From: a virus
IMG/VR virus record: IMGVR_UViG_3300025122_005358
Coordinates: 1-40,739 of that record
Strand: one strand, 5' to 3'
Length of the DNA: 40,739 bases
Below are positions 24,633-32,271 of the stretch, in pieces; the stretch's first letter is position 1; each line of letters opens with the position of its first letter. The notes below the pieces were generated by a model. That model did no database searches. It saw nothing but the letters and a program-made list of their open reading frames with translations, and was not told where the DNA came from. Made by a program: the position numbers and the translations under genes.

Positions 24633-25567
24633 TCCATGGATTCCTTATAAAACTTTATTGTTTCATCAAGAGACTCTTTAAAATCGTAAAACTTAGTCTC
24701 TTTACACACGTTTAAAGCCTTCTTGTTGCATATTGAATATCTCAAGTCATGACCTAATCGATCAGGAACAAACTCAATAGAATCTTCAAAGTTAACTCCT
24801 TCTAAGTTGCATATTAATTCTACAATGTCTAAGTTGGTTTTTTCATTTCTTTGTGTAAGGTTATAAACTTGATTAATTTCCCCTTTTTCTAAGATTTTCC
24901 CAATCATCTGTACGCAATCTTTAACAAAAAACCAGTCTCTCACGTTTTTTCCATCACCGTACACAGGGATTTTTTTACCAGAAAAAAGTGATCTTAAGAT
25001 AGTTGGAATAAACTTTTCTGGATGTTGTCTAGGACCGAAATTATTACTCATTCGAACCATCATGTACTGAACCCCATACGTGTTGTGGTATGCTTGAATA
25101 AAGTGTTCAGCAGAGGCCTTTGTTGCAGAGTAAGGATTCTTAGGAGATAAAAGATCACTTTCAACAAACGACTTGTTGAAACACGATCCATACACCTCAT
25201 CTGTGGAAATCTGAAACAATTTACTTCCTGTTTTTCGACAGCACTCAAGAAGGGATTTAACCCCTAGTATGTTAGAATGAATAAACCTATCGCAAGACAG
25301 TATCGAATTATCAACATGCGTCTCAGCGGCGAAGTTGATAATCCAATCAATGCTGTGTGACGAGCAGTATTTTATCATATCTTCCGTATTGCAAATGTCG
25401 TTCTTATACCATTTAAAATTTTTATTATTTAAAGCTTTTTTAATGTTGTTTTCAGATCCTGCATACGTTAAGCAATCAACACCAACTACTGAATATCCCA
25501 AATCTAAAAAGTGATCAGTAGCATGACTTCCAATGAACCCAGCGCAACCTGTAATTAAAATACTCAC
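24629..25567 (-). CDS. rmlB: dTDP-glucose 4,6-dehydratase-like (RmlB)
   Basis: The protein is predicted to convert dTDP-glucose (or CDP-glucose) to the 4-keto-6-deoxy sugar, the branch point for rhamnose, fucosamine and dideoxy sugars. It has GCAGFIGSH (7-15), NFAAETHVDNSI (78-89), the RmlB signature STDEVYG (121-127) with Asp-Glu acid-base residues, and Y146-SAT-K150, followed by MSNNFGPRQHPEKFIPT and NVRDWFFVKDC. At 312 residues it is shorter than E. coli RmlB (361) but within the range of the compact form. The start is GTG at 25567, overlapping the stop of the 58-residue gene (GTGA). It is paired in the island with RmlA-like, RmlD-like and RfbH-like genes. Confidence 0.92.
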   Translation of the reverse strand: MSILITGCAGFIGSHATDHFLDLGYSVVGVDCLTYAGSENNIKKALNNKNFKWYKNDICNTEDMIKYCSSHSIDWIINFAAETHVDNSILSCDRFIHSNILGVKSLLECCRKTGSKLFQISTDEVYGSCFNKSFVESDLLSPKNPYSATKASAEHFIQAYHNTYGVQYMMVRMSNNFGPRQHPEKFIPTILRSLFSGKKIPVYGDGKNVRDWFFVKDCVQMIGKILEKGEINQVYNLTQRNEKTNLDIVELICNLEGVNFEDSIEFVPDRLGHDLRYSICNKKALNVCKETKFYDFKESLDETIKFYKESME

Positions 25568-25740
25568 GTGACTAAGTCCCCTAGTCTTCCTTTTCTTCTT
25601 TTTCTTCTTAGTGATTCAATCTTAGGATCGGCGTCTTCGCGAGGTCTTCTTTTATAATCAGTAGACCTGTATTCCAAAACGTCTATATCATGATCATGAA
25701 GAGTATAATGGTGAGTCTCCTCAGAAAGAATTTCTCTCAT
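25564..25740 (-). CDS. Small basic protein, 58 aa, coupled between rfbH-like and rmlB
   Basis: This ORF is short and easily missed. The ATG at 25740 immediately follows the TAG of the RfbH-like gene, and the TGA overlaps the GTG start of rmlB in a GTGA, so it fills the gap exactly. The N terminus is His/Asp-rich (ETHHYTLHDHDIDVLEYR), followed by a very basic stretch (RRPRED, then LRRKRRKGRLGD). GAGGAG-like purines are seen within the ORF, but no strong ribosome binding site is visible outside translational coupling. No family is recognised. It might be a nucleic acid-binding or regulatory peptide, or an assembly factor for neighbouring enzymes. The exact fit between its neighbours is the main evidence that it is real. 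Confidence 0.62.
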   Translation of the reverse strand: MREILSEETHHYTLHDHDIDVLEYRSTDYKRRPREDADPKIESLRRKRRKGRLGDLVT

Positions 25741-27066
25741 CTATTTGTTTTCCAAGTTAAAAAGATACTTTGTAATCACTTTGTTAATATATTGAATTGT
25801 CTCACCTGTGTAATTGGGGGAACACCCAACAAAAAAAACTCTACTCAGAACCAGATTAGCATTTGGATACTTTCTAAAATCATCCAGGTGCCTATATGCT
25901 GGGTGCATTAAAATGTTTCCTGCGAAGTAATTTCTTGTCTGGATTCCGTTTTCTTCCAGGAACCTAACAAGCCTACCTTTAAGTTCGCCACTCTCACAGA
26001 CAACAGGGACCCCAAACCAGCTTGTTTCCGCCTCGGGAAGCTCTGTAAGAACTCTAACACCTGAAATCCTCTCAAGAGAGTTGTGAATTTTTTCCTTATA
26101 ATCTCTCCTCTTCCGATGTATCTCAGGTAATTTTTCAATCTGAACTAGTCCGATCGATCCTTGTAGATCTAAGGGTTTAAGGTTATATCCGACATTAACA
26201 AAATAGTACTTGTGATCAATAACCTCATCGTATCCATCAATCCACTTATCAAATCTTTTTCCGCATGTTCCACATGAAAGAAGGTTAGAGGCTCCAACAC
26301 AGTAACAATCCCTTCCCCACCAGGCTAAACTTCTTGCAATTCTTATAATTTCTGAATTGTTAGAAGATACCATTCCCCCTTCTCCCGTTGTAATGTGATG
26401 AGCTGGATAGAAAGAATAAGAACTTGCGACAAAGTAAGATGAAATATTTTTTCCTCTCCACCTGGTTCCTAAACTATCGCAATTATCTCCAATTATCTTG
26501 ATTCCTCTTGGTTCACAAATAGACCGTAGTCGGTCTAGGTCATATGGATTTCCCAAAACAGGGGACGAAAAAACGGCCACAGTCCTGTCAGTTATTTTAG
26601 ATTCAACGTGATCCAAGTTCCAATTAAGATCTTTTAAACTAATGTCTACAAATACGGGAGTTAAATTATTTTGAATCAAAGGATTTAATGTGGTTGGAAA
26701 TCCGACAGAAGAAATTATTACTTCACTTCCATCCGACCAGTTAAAATACTTTTTAAGAGCTCCAATCATGACCAAGTTTGCTGAAGATCCGGAGTTAACC
26801 ATGAGAGAATCTTTAGAATCTACAGATTCAGAAAACTTTTTCTCAAATTTTCTTACTTGTTCCCCTGAAGAAATCCACTTCCCTGTTAAGACGGACTTCA
26901 TTATTGCAAGTATTTCTCTCTGATCCCACACAGGACCGGAATAAAGAACTTTTGGAAACGCACCTTTTTTTGAAGATTTAGGTCCCGTTATGTACTCAGG
27001 AAGTTCTTCATGATTCTCAGAGAGATCTGATAAAAATCTTTCAATGCTTTTTTCTATGTCTGACAT
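25741..27066 (-). CDS. rfbH: RfbH/DdhC-like 4-keto-6-deoxyhexose 3-dehydratase with Fe-S cysteines
   Basis: This protein has an aspartate-aminotransferase fold but lacks the PLP lysine. At that position it has His (SFYPAHHITTGEGG, H223/H224), as in the E1 enzyme that removes the C3 hydroxyl on the way to 3,6-dideoxyhexoses. Four cysteines follow the E1 iron-sulfur pattern I recall (C-x57-C-x-C-x7-C): here C196, C254, C256 and C265, with an additional C268, in a GRDCYC...CGTCGKRF block. The PLP-binding Asp is D194. The length (441) matches RfbH (437). The partner reductase (E3, DdhD) is not in the window. The start ATG lies inside the end of the SDR gene (13-base overlap). The substrate nucleotide (CDP or dTDP) cannot be told. 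Confidence 0.88.
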   Translation of the reverse strand: MSDIEKSIERFLSDLSENHEELPEYITGPKSSKKGAFPKVLYSGPVWDQREILAIMKSVLTGKWISSGEQVRKFEKKFSESVDSKDSLMVNSGSSANLVMIGALKKYFNWSDGSEVIISSVGFPTTLNPLIQNNLTPVFVDISLKDLNWNLDHVESKITDRTVAVFSSPVLGNPYDLDRLRSICEPRGIKIIGDNCDSLGTRWRGKNISSYFVASSYSFYPAHHITTGEGGMVSSNNSEIIRIARSLAWWGRDCYCVGASNLLSCGTCGKRFDKWIDGYDEVIDHKYYFVNVGYNLKPLDLQGSIGLVQIEKLPEIHRKRRDYKEKIHNSLERISGVRVLTELPEAETSWFGVPVVCESGELKGRLVRFLEENGIQTRNYFAGNILMHPAYRHLDDFRKYPNANLVLSRVFFVGCSPNYTGETIQYINKVITKYLFNLENK

Positions 27067-27890
27067 AGTTGTCTAATTCCTGACTCAAGATCGACCTGGG
27101 ATTTGAAACCTAAGGATGTTAATTTTCTATTGTCCAAATACATGTCTTTAACTTGAACAATCTTGTGAAAATCAGGTGGAGGGACGTGGCTGATCTGGCT
27201 AGTAGATCCTGTAAATTTAACCGCCATATCAATTAAATCCTTGAAAATTACAGGGTGTCCGCTACCCACGTTTGTAATTTCATTAACTGATGATGCATTA
27301 TCCATGATTAGTTTAATGGCACGACAAGCGTCATCAACGTGCATATAGTCTCTTATAAACTCACCCCCATGATACAAGTCCACTGGTTCATCTTTTTTTA
27401 ATTTCTCAACAATGTACTGAAGGGCATTCTTTTTCTTTGAAGCCCTTTCATCATGGTAACCATAGACATTACAAAGCCTAATGATCCTAAACGGAATATT
27501 AAAAGTTTTACAGTAAGATTCAACAATGCCCTCGGCACATTTTTTAGTAATTGAATAAAACCCCTTTGGATAACAGGGAGACGTTTCTTTTGCAGGGAGG
27601 TTGGTGTCTCCATAAACAAACCACGAGCTTATAAAGTTAAACTCACAATCTTTTTTAGATCTTCGACAAGACTCTAAGACATCTATTAAAACAGTCAAAT
27701 TTGTATCAATATCTAGATGGGGATTCGTAAACACATTGTAGTTGTGAACAGTACTTATAAAATACAAAATCTGTCGCGACTTAGGAGACATGTCTCCTCT
27801 AAGGATTCTGAATGACTCTTCCGGAAATAAATTGCAAAATCTACTTCCAATAAATCCCGTCGATCCAAAAATCGATATTTTATTTTCCAT
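27054..27890 (-). CDS. SDR epimerase/reductase acting on nucleotide sugars, 278 aa
   Basis: This is an extended SDR with FGSTGFIGS (residues 8-16), an SSWFVYGD segment and Y112-SIT-K116, followed by IIRLCNVYG and GGEFIRDYMHVDDACRA. The last is the R-D-x-x-x-V-D-D element of sugar-nucleotide SDRs. It is shorter than GalE (about 338) and in size resembles CDP-abequose/paratose synthases, which reduce the 3,6-dideoxy-4-keto product of RfbH. Lying directly upstream of the RfbH-like gene, that role is attractive but not proven. I chose ATG 27890, which overlaps the end of the RmlD-like gene by 11 bases. A TTG at 27899 would add three residues and cannot be excluded. Confidence 0.84.
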   Translation of the reverse strand: MENKISIFGSTGFIGSRFCNLFPEESFRILRGDMSPKSRQILYFISTVHNYNVFTNPHLDIDTNLTVLIDVLESCRRSKKDCEFNFISSWFVYGDTNLPAKETSPCYPKGFYSITKKCAEGIVESYCKTFNIPFRIIRLCNVYGYHDERASKKKNALQYIVEKLKKDEPVDLYHGGEFIRDYMHVDDACRAIKLIMDNASSVNEITNVGSGHPVIFKDLIDMAVKFTGSTSQISHVPPPDFHKIVQVKDMYLDNRKLTSLGFKSQVDLESGIRQLCQT

Positions 27891-28695
27891 AGTTTTCAAG
27901 ACACCACCTAAGAGACTCTTGTCCGGATCTAGGAACGAACCCTGTCTTTTGTAATTTTTCAGTAGAGAGAAGAGTGTTTACCCTCTTGTTTGGAAGTCTG
28001 TCTAGAAGTTCTTGGTAAGAAATTTTGTAAACCTCCATCTCGGGGTTCAAAACCTCCTTGATTGCCAAGGCGATCTCGTATGGAGTCACCGACCCTGTGT
28101 TACAGCAATTAAAAACTCCCGTGTGATTGGTTTTTAAAAGGTGTTCTATCATGTCCTTAAAGTCCTCAATACAGGTCAGTGAATTTGGTTCATCTATTGC
28201 ATAAAAAGGATTAAAAGACAAAAATTTTGTAATCATGTTAGTCGGGTGGACAACCGACGAGATCATTTGTCTGGGGCGAAGTATTAAGAAATTAGAATAC
28301 CCAAAATTTTGAATAAATTGGTCTGCCCACATTTTTGTCCTTGTATACCACACGCCAGGTGTGGCATCATCCTCCTCTGTCATGATCTCGTGGTTTCCAT
28401 CAAATAAGCACCCACTACTTATGTGAACTAATTTAACACCCTGACTAGAACAGGCTTTCAAAAGGTTTATAGCCCCAAGGGTGTTAACATCATAAGCTGT
28501 AGATTTATTTTCTTGACAGTACTCTAAATTAGTCTTAGCAGCACAGTTAATTGCAATATCGGGCTGATATTGTCGAAGTATAAACTCTATGTTATCCGGG
28601 TCTGTAATGTCACAAACTTTTCTTGGTATAATTTGAGAACTCTTATCTTGAATAATCTGAGCTACTTTTCCACTTCCAAAAATAATTTTTTTCAT
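27880..28695 (-). CDS. RmlD-like dTDP-4-keto-sugar reductase, 271 aa
   Basis: The protein is predicted to be an NAD(P)H-dependent reductase of 4-keto-6-deoxy nucleotide sugars. The Rossmann loop is atypical (GSGKVAQ, residues 7-13). RmlD-type features follow: DITDPDNIEFILRQYQPDIA, then INCAAKTNLEYCQ, LVHISSGCLFDG (equivalent to ISTDYVFDG) and Y117-TRT-K121, then a long C-terminal substrate domain ending in PRSGQESLRW. The length is near RmlD (about 290). It sits one base after the RmlA-like gene, so both belong to the same branch. No RmlC 3,5-epimerase is visible, so the product need not be L-rhamnose. Confidence 0.85.
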   Translation of the reverse strand: MKKIIFGSGKVAQIIQDKSSQIIPRKVCDITDPDNIEFILRQYQPDIAINCAAKTNLEYCQENKSTAYDVNTLGAINLLKACSSQGVKLVHISSGCLFDGNHEIMTEEDDATPGVWYTRTKMWADQFIQNFGYSNFLILRPRQMISSVVHPTNMITKFLSFNPFYAIDEPNSLTCIEDFKDMIEHLLKTNHTGVFNCCNTGSVTPYEIALAIKEVLNPEMEVYKISYQELLDRLPNKRVNTLLSTEKLQKTGFVPRSGQESLRWCLENYGK

Positions 28696-28696
28696 T

Positions 28697-29428
28697 TTAC
28701 CTGTCCTGATTCATTAAAAGATTAGCGTTTCTATAAGACTCGTGAGTTCCAGCATCAGACCACCACCCATCTAAGATTTTAAAACTAGTGATACCGTTAT
28801 TAATGTATAAATTGTTAAGATCTGTAATTTCATACTCACCCCTACCTGACTTCTTAAGAGATTTTAAGAATTTAAATAAATTTGTATCATACAAATAAAT
28901 CCCGGAGACACAAAGGTCACTCTCCGGATTTTTAGGTTTTTCGACTATTTTTATAATTTTACCGAGTTTCAAGGAAGCGATTCCAAACCTTTTAGGATCA
29001 TCAACTGGAGTGAGAGTCAAGAGACAACAGGGAGTATTCTCATTTTCCTTTTTTACTTTTAAGAAACTCTGGATCGATTCATGTAAAGAACCTTGGAACA
29101 CATTGTCTGCTAACATTACAACACAGTTGTCATCCCTGCAAAAAGATTCACAAAGCAACAATGCTCCGGCAATTCCATCAGGTCGATCTTGCACCTTGTA
29201 AGTTATATTACAGTCATAATCTTTTCCACTTCCAAGAAGAGTAATCATATCTCCCATGTGTTCAGTTCCAGTTATGACAATTATATCTTTAATCCCACAC
29301 TCAACAAGTTTCTGTAAACTATGGAGAATCATCGGTCTCGCACCGACGGGCAACAAGTGCTTGTTTGTTACTTTTGTTAAAGGTAGCAACCTGGATCCAG
29401 TTCCACCAGCTAAAATGACGCCTTTCAT
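28697..29428 (-). CDS. rmlA: Glucose-1-phosphate nucleotidyltransferase, RmlA-like short form, 243 aa
   Basis: This enzyme activates glucose-1-phosphate with dTTP (or CTP) to make the nucleotide sugar for the RmlB/RfbH branch. The nucleotide-binding N terminus is MKGVILAGGTGSRLLPLTKV, with the lysine in the TNKHLLPVG loop. It is followed by QDRPDGIAGAL (80-90) and the metal-binding Asp108 in MLADNVF. The EKPKNPESDL and SDAGTHESYRNA segments are the sugar-site motifs. At 243 residues it is a compact form lacking part of the C-terminal dimer region of E. coli RmlA (about 290). The sequence around GGTGSRLLPLT favours thymidylyl- over cytidylyltransferase. Its stop is one base from the RmlD-like start. 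Confidence 0.92.
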   Translation of the reverse strand: MKGVILAGGTGSRLLPLTKVTNKHLLPVGARPMILHSLQKLVECGIKDIIVITGTEHMGDMITLLGSGKDYDCNITYKVQDRPDGIAGALLLCESFCRDDNCVVMLADNVFQGSLHESIQSFLKVKKENENTPCCLLTLTPVDDPKRFGIASLKLGKIIKIVEKPKNPESDLCVSGIYLYDTNLFKFLKSLKKSGRGEYEITDLNNLYINNGITSFKILDGWWSDAGTHESYRNANLLMNQDR

Positions 29429-30324
29429 TTTGTTCCCTTCTCAAGAAAATACTGAAAAATAGAAACATAAAGATTTCTTACTTTCTCCAGAGAGTATTTC
29501 TTAGATACTTCGCACGATGACATAGACAATTTTCTTCTAAGTTCTGTATCTTTACAAAGCACCTCAAGATTGTGAAAAAATTCATCCTCGGTGGTGGAAG
29601 AAAGATAGGAAGACCCCCCAAATTCCTTGTAACTTTGAATTTCCGTAACTATACTAGGAATTCCAAAGCTTTGATAATTTGTTAACTTTACATTGGGCTT
29701 ATAAAGAATCCTGTCGTTATAAAGTGGATCATTGTCTTTTTCATGTAAAAAAGTTACCGCAATATCTAATGTTGAGAGAATGTCTGAACATTGCTCTCTT
29801 GTGCCTGGATGTTCTGATATGAACTCTATACCCATTGACTGACAGAAAGATTTAATTTTTTCAGATGATCTAAGTTGCTCCGGTAGCCCCACATAGCCAA
29901 CCTTCTTAACGACATCATTAAAGTTATTTATTGTTCCCTCGAAATTACAAGAGTGGTGGGGAATGATAAAAAATTTCTGATCCGGATGTCCTATTTTTTG
30001 AGCAAATTTTTCATGCAAGCTGTTGTTCGTGATTATAAAATCAAACTTTTTAATAGCGGGGCTTCGAGTTAAGTCTGTATCAGTATTGTAAGCAATCAAA
30101 TCCAGTCCGACAACTATTCCAAGAGATTTAAGATGATCCACTAATTGGGGATGATAAAACTTAGTAAACACAACAATCTTAGAATCGATTATAGAGTTAG
30201 AAATAGAATTGAGATCAAAAAATTGACATCCGAGAGAGTTGGCTACCTGAACCCCTCTTACAATTGCACTAGTTCTAGACTTATAACCTAGAAAAACTAT
30301 GTCTTCTTTTTTAATTTCTTTCAT
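29425..30324 (-). CDS. Probable glycosyltransferase, GT-B fold, 299 aa
   Basis: This is a soluble protein with the overall shape of the smaller GT-B enzymes. The N-terminal half is a Rossmann-like domain (IVFLGYKSRTSAIVRGVQVA, then FDFIITNNSLHEKFAQ) and the C-terminal half has KVGYVGLPEQLRSSEKIKSF, then LDIAVTFLH and VKLTNYQSFGIPSIVTEIQS. The last is a degenerate form of the GT4 donor loop, in which the usual E-x7-E is replaced by K-x-x-N/S-F-G. The ATGA overlap with the RmlA gene and the 14-base overlap with the upstream gene place it inside the sugar operon. The donor is unknown, and a non-catalytic or divergent member is possible. Confidence 0.7.
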   Translation of the reverse strand: MKEIKKEDIVFLGYKSRTSAIVRGVQVANSLGCQFFDLNSISNSIIDSKIVVFTKFYHPQLVDHLKSLGIVVGLDLIAYNTDTDLTRSPAIKKFDFIITNNSLHEKFAQKIGHPDQKFFIIPHHSCNFEGTINNFNDVVKKVGYVGLPEQLRSSEKIKSFCQSMGIEFISEHPGTREQCSDILSTLDIAVTFLHEKDNDPLYNDRILYKPNVKLTNYQSFGIPSIVTEIQSYKEFGGSSYLSSTTEDEFFHNLEVLCKDTELRRKLSMSSCEVSKKYSLEKVRNLYVSIFQYFLEKGTK

Positions 30325-31264
30325 AGTTCTCTAAGACTTTTTGAACAAGGTAACTGGTTATAACTTGAGGAGAACAAAAGGTTTCCAGGTAAAACTGAAT
30401 TTTATTTCCCCATTCTTCGTAATTTTCAATAATGTTTCCTAAGTCGTTCTCCAATGTAGGAGACTCTATGTCAACCTCAGGATAATAATCCTTCCAAGAA
30501 TAGGCAAAATCAACATCGTTCTTCTTGAGGATCACGCACTGTCCAATCCATCCGCATTCCAACATTCTGTGAGAAACACAGGCCACACCAGGAGGATCGA
30601 AAGATGTTTTCCACCTTAAAGATTTTGAAATGTATTCTTGAAACGAAACATCCTGAACCTGCTCATAGGAAAATTTACTTTCAGACAGGAGCTTGTGAAT
30701 TTTTGGCCTGGTGTTGTGAGTGTAGTATCCAGTATCAACAGCTGGTCCAAAATTAAACCACTTATAACCCCTCCAAGAAATCCTAGGATCAAACTTAGAT
30801 GGCTTTGGTATGGTTCTCTCTGTGGGCTTACAACAAAATCCAATGTCTACAGTCTTTTTAGTTTTCCTATTTTGAACAGAGAGCTCCTTCCTGTTTGGCC
30901 ACATCCAATGAACAAAATGGTCCCAGTCTGCCCAGTACATAAATGGGATAACCTTTCCTCCGTTGTTTCTAGCAACCTCTTCTATTGGTTTGCACGCTGA
31001 CGGAGAATACCAGTTTTTAAAAAATAAAAACGGTTTTCCCTTAGAGTCTTCAACAACTCTCAAGATTCGATCACAGTATTCTAACTGTCCAAAATCAGCG
31101 GCCTGACCGTCGGATGTGTCAATGTAAAAATTAAACTTATCACCATAAAAACAAGCAGTTTTTCTAATTTTTTCTGGATAGAGATTATTAACTAATCCGG
31201 TGTTCATAACCTCATTTATGATAAACCAGAACCTTCTTGGGCTAAGATAGGCGTCAAATTTCAC
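30311..31264 (-). CDS. Uncharacterised glycan-cluster protein, possible glycosyltransferase, 317 aa
   Basis: No family is recognised with certainty. The protein is Trp/Tyr-rich, with blocks such as SPRRFWFIINEVMNTGLVNN, then PFMYWADWDHFVHWMWPNRK, KKTVDIGFCCKPTERT and SKSLRWKTSFDPPGVACVSH. The second half (CVSHRMLECGWIGQCVILKK, then NIIENYEEWGNKI) has the order of elements seen in exostosin-like or GT-B capsule enzymes: a conserved RMLE helix before the donor site, then a tail of helices. I chose the GTG at 31264, which overlaps the gmd stop (GTGA) and has AAAAGGA nine bases upstream. A TTG at 31285 would add seven residues. Confidence 0.72.
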   Translation of the reverse strand: MKFDAYLSPRRFWFIINEVMNTGLVNNLYPEKIRKTACFYGDKFNFYIDTSDGQAADFGQLEYCDRILRVVEDSKGKPFLFFKNWYSPSACKPIEEVARNNGGKVIPFMYWADWDHFVHWMWPNRKELSVQNRKTKKTVDIGFCCKPTERTIPKPSKFDPRISWRGYKWFNFGPAVDTGYYTHNTRPKIHKLLSESKFSYEQVQDVSFQEYISKSLRWKTSFDPPGVACVSHRMLECGWIGQCVILKKNDVDFAYSWKDYYPEVDIESPTLENDLGNIIENYEEWGNKIQFYLETFCSPQVITSYLVQKVLENYERN

Positions 31265-32235
31265 TCTGTGTTTTCCTTTTCCCAAAAATCAATCATCTCA
31301 TCAAGCATGCTCTCAAAAGTATACTCAGGCCTCCATCCAAGAACGTCTCGGGCTTCGGATGCATCACCTCTGAGATACTTGAGCTCTTCAGGTCTTACAT
31401 ACACGGGATTTTGAACAACAAAATCTCGATAATCCATGTCAAGTCTTCCAAAGACATACATACACAGGTCTCTCACTGTTCTTGTTTCTCCAGTAGCAAC
31501 GATAAAATCTCGAGGAACTCTATGATTGACAATCATGCTCATTGCACGAACATAATCCTTTGAGTGTCCCCAATCTCTACTAGAGTCCATGTTTCCAAGT
31601 TCTAGCTTATCTGTAATACCTTGTTTAATCTGGACCGCGGTCTTAACAACCTTGTTTGTCACAAAGTTAGACCCTCTCCTAGGGGACTCGTGATTAAAAA
31701 GAATCCCGTTGGAGGCGTGGAGGTTGTACGCGTTCCTATAGTGAACAACAAGATTATAAGCCAGAACCTTTGCGCACCCATATGGACTAACCGGTCTCAT
31801 AGGGGTTGTAAGCCTCTGGGATCCATCCGGATCGACAGAATTTCCAAACATCTCAGAAGAACTAGCTTGGTAAAATTTAGCCTTGGGACATTCAGCTTTA
31901 TAGACCTCAAGTAAATTAAGAACTCCTAAAGCATTCGTCTGTATTGTAAAAGAAGGGACGTCGAAACTAATTCTTACGTGACTCATCGCTCCTAGATTAT
32001 AAATTTCATCAGGCTTAACTTTCCGAACGATCCTTGTCAAAGAAGGAATATCCAAAAGATCACCATAAAGAGTCTCGATCTTATCGTCTAAATGATCTAT
32101 TCTAGAATTTTGATTTTCAACGACTGAGTTTCTTCTAATGATCCCAGCGACATTGTATCCCTTTTCTATCAAGTGTTCGGTTAAATAACTGCCGTCCTGG
32201 CCGGCGATGCCGGTGATCAACGCTGTTTTTTTCAT
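31261..32235 (-). CDS. gmd: GDP-mannose 4,6-dehydratase
   Basis: This enzyme converts GDP-D-mannose to GDP-4-keto-6-deoxymannose, the precursor of GDP-fucose, colitose, perosamine and rhamnose. It has LITGIAGQDGSYLTEHL at the N terminus, IIRRNS for NADP binding, YNLGAMSHVRISFDVP, the SSSEMFG block (125-131) with catalytic Ser/Glu, Y152-GCA-K156, and the GMD hallmark LFNHESPRRGSNFVT. It is 324 residues long, close to the shorter Gmd enzymes. It is encoded between the GME-like gene and the unknown glycan gene, which overlaps its stop by four bases. Gmd is a known auxiliary gene in large aquatic phages. Here it could feed the Per-like aminotransferase and formyltransferase further upstream. Confidence 0.95.
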   Translation of the reverse strand: MKKTALITGIAGQDGSYLTEHLIEKGYNVAGIIRRNSVVENQNSRIDHLDDKIETLYGDLLDIPSLTRIVRKVKPDEIYNLGAMSHVRISFDVPSFTIQTNALGVLNLLEVYKAECPKAKFYQASSSEMFGNSVDPDGSQRLTTPMRPVSPYGCAKVLAYNLVVHYRNAYNLHASNGILFNHESPRRGSNFVTNKVVKTAVQIKQGITDKLELGNMDSSRDWGHSKDYVRAMSMIVNHRVPRDFIVATGETRTVRDLCMYVFGRLDMDYRDFVVQNPVYVRPEELKYLRGDASEARDVLGWRPEYTFESMLDEMIDFWEKENTE

Positions 32236-32271
32236 TACTTCTAAAACTCCCTAGAGGCTGCCAGATGTCTT

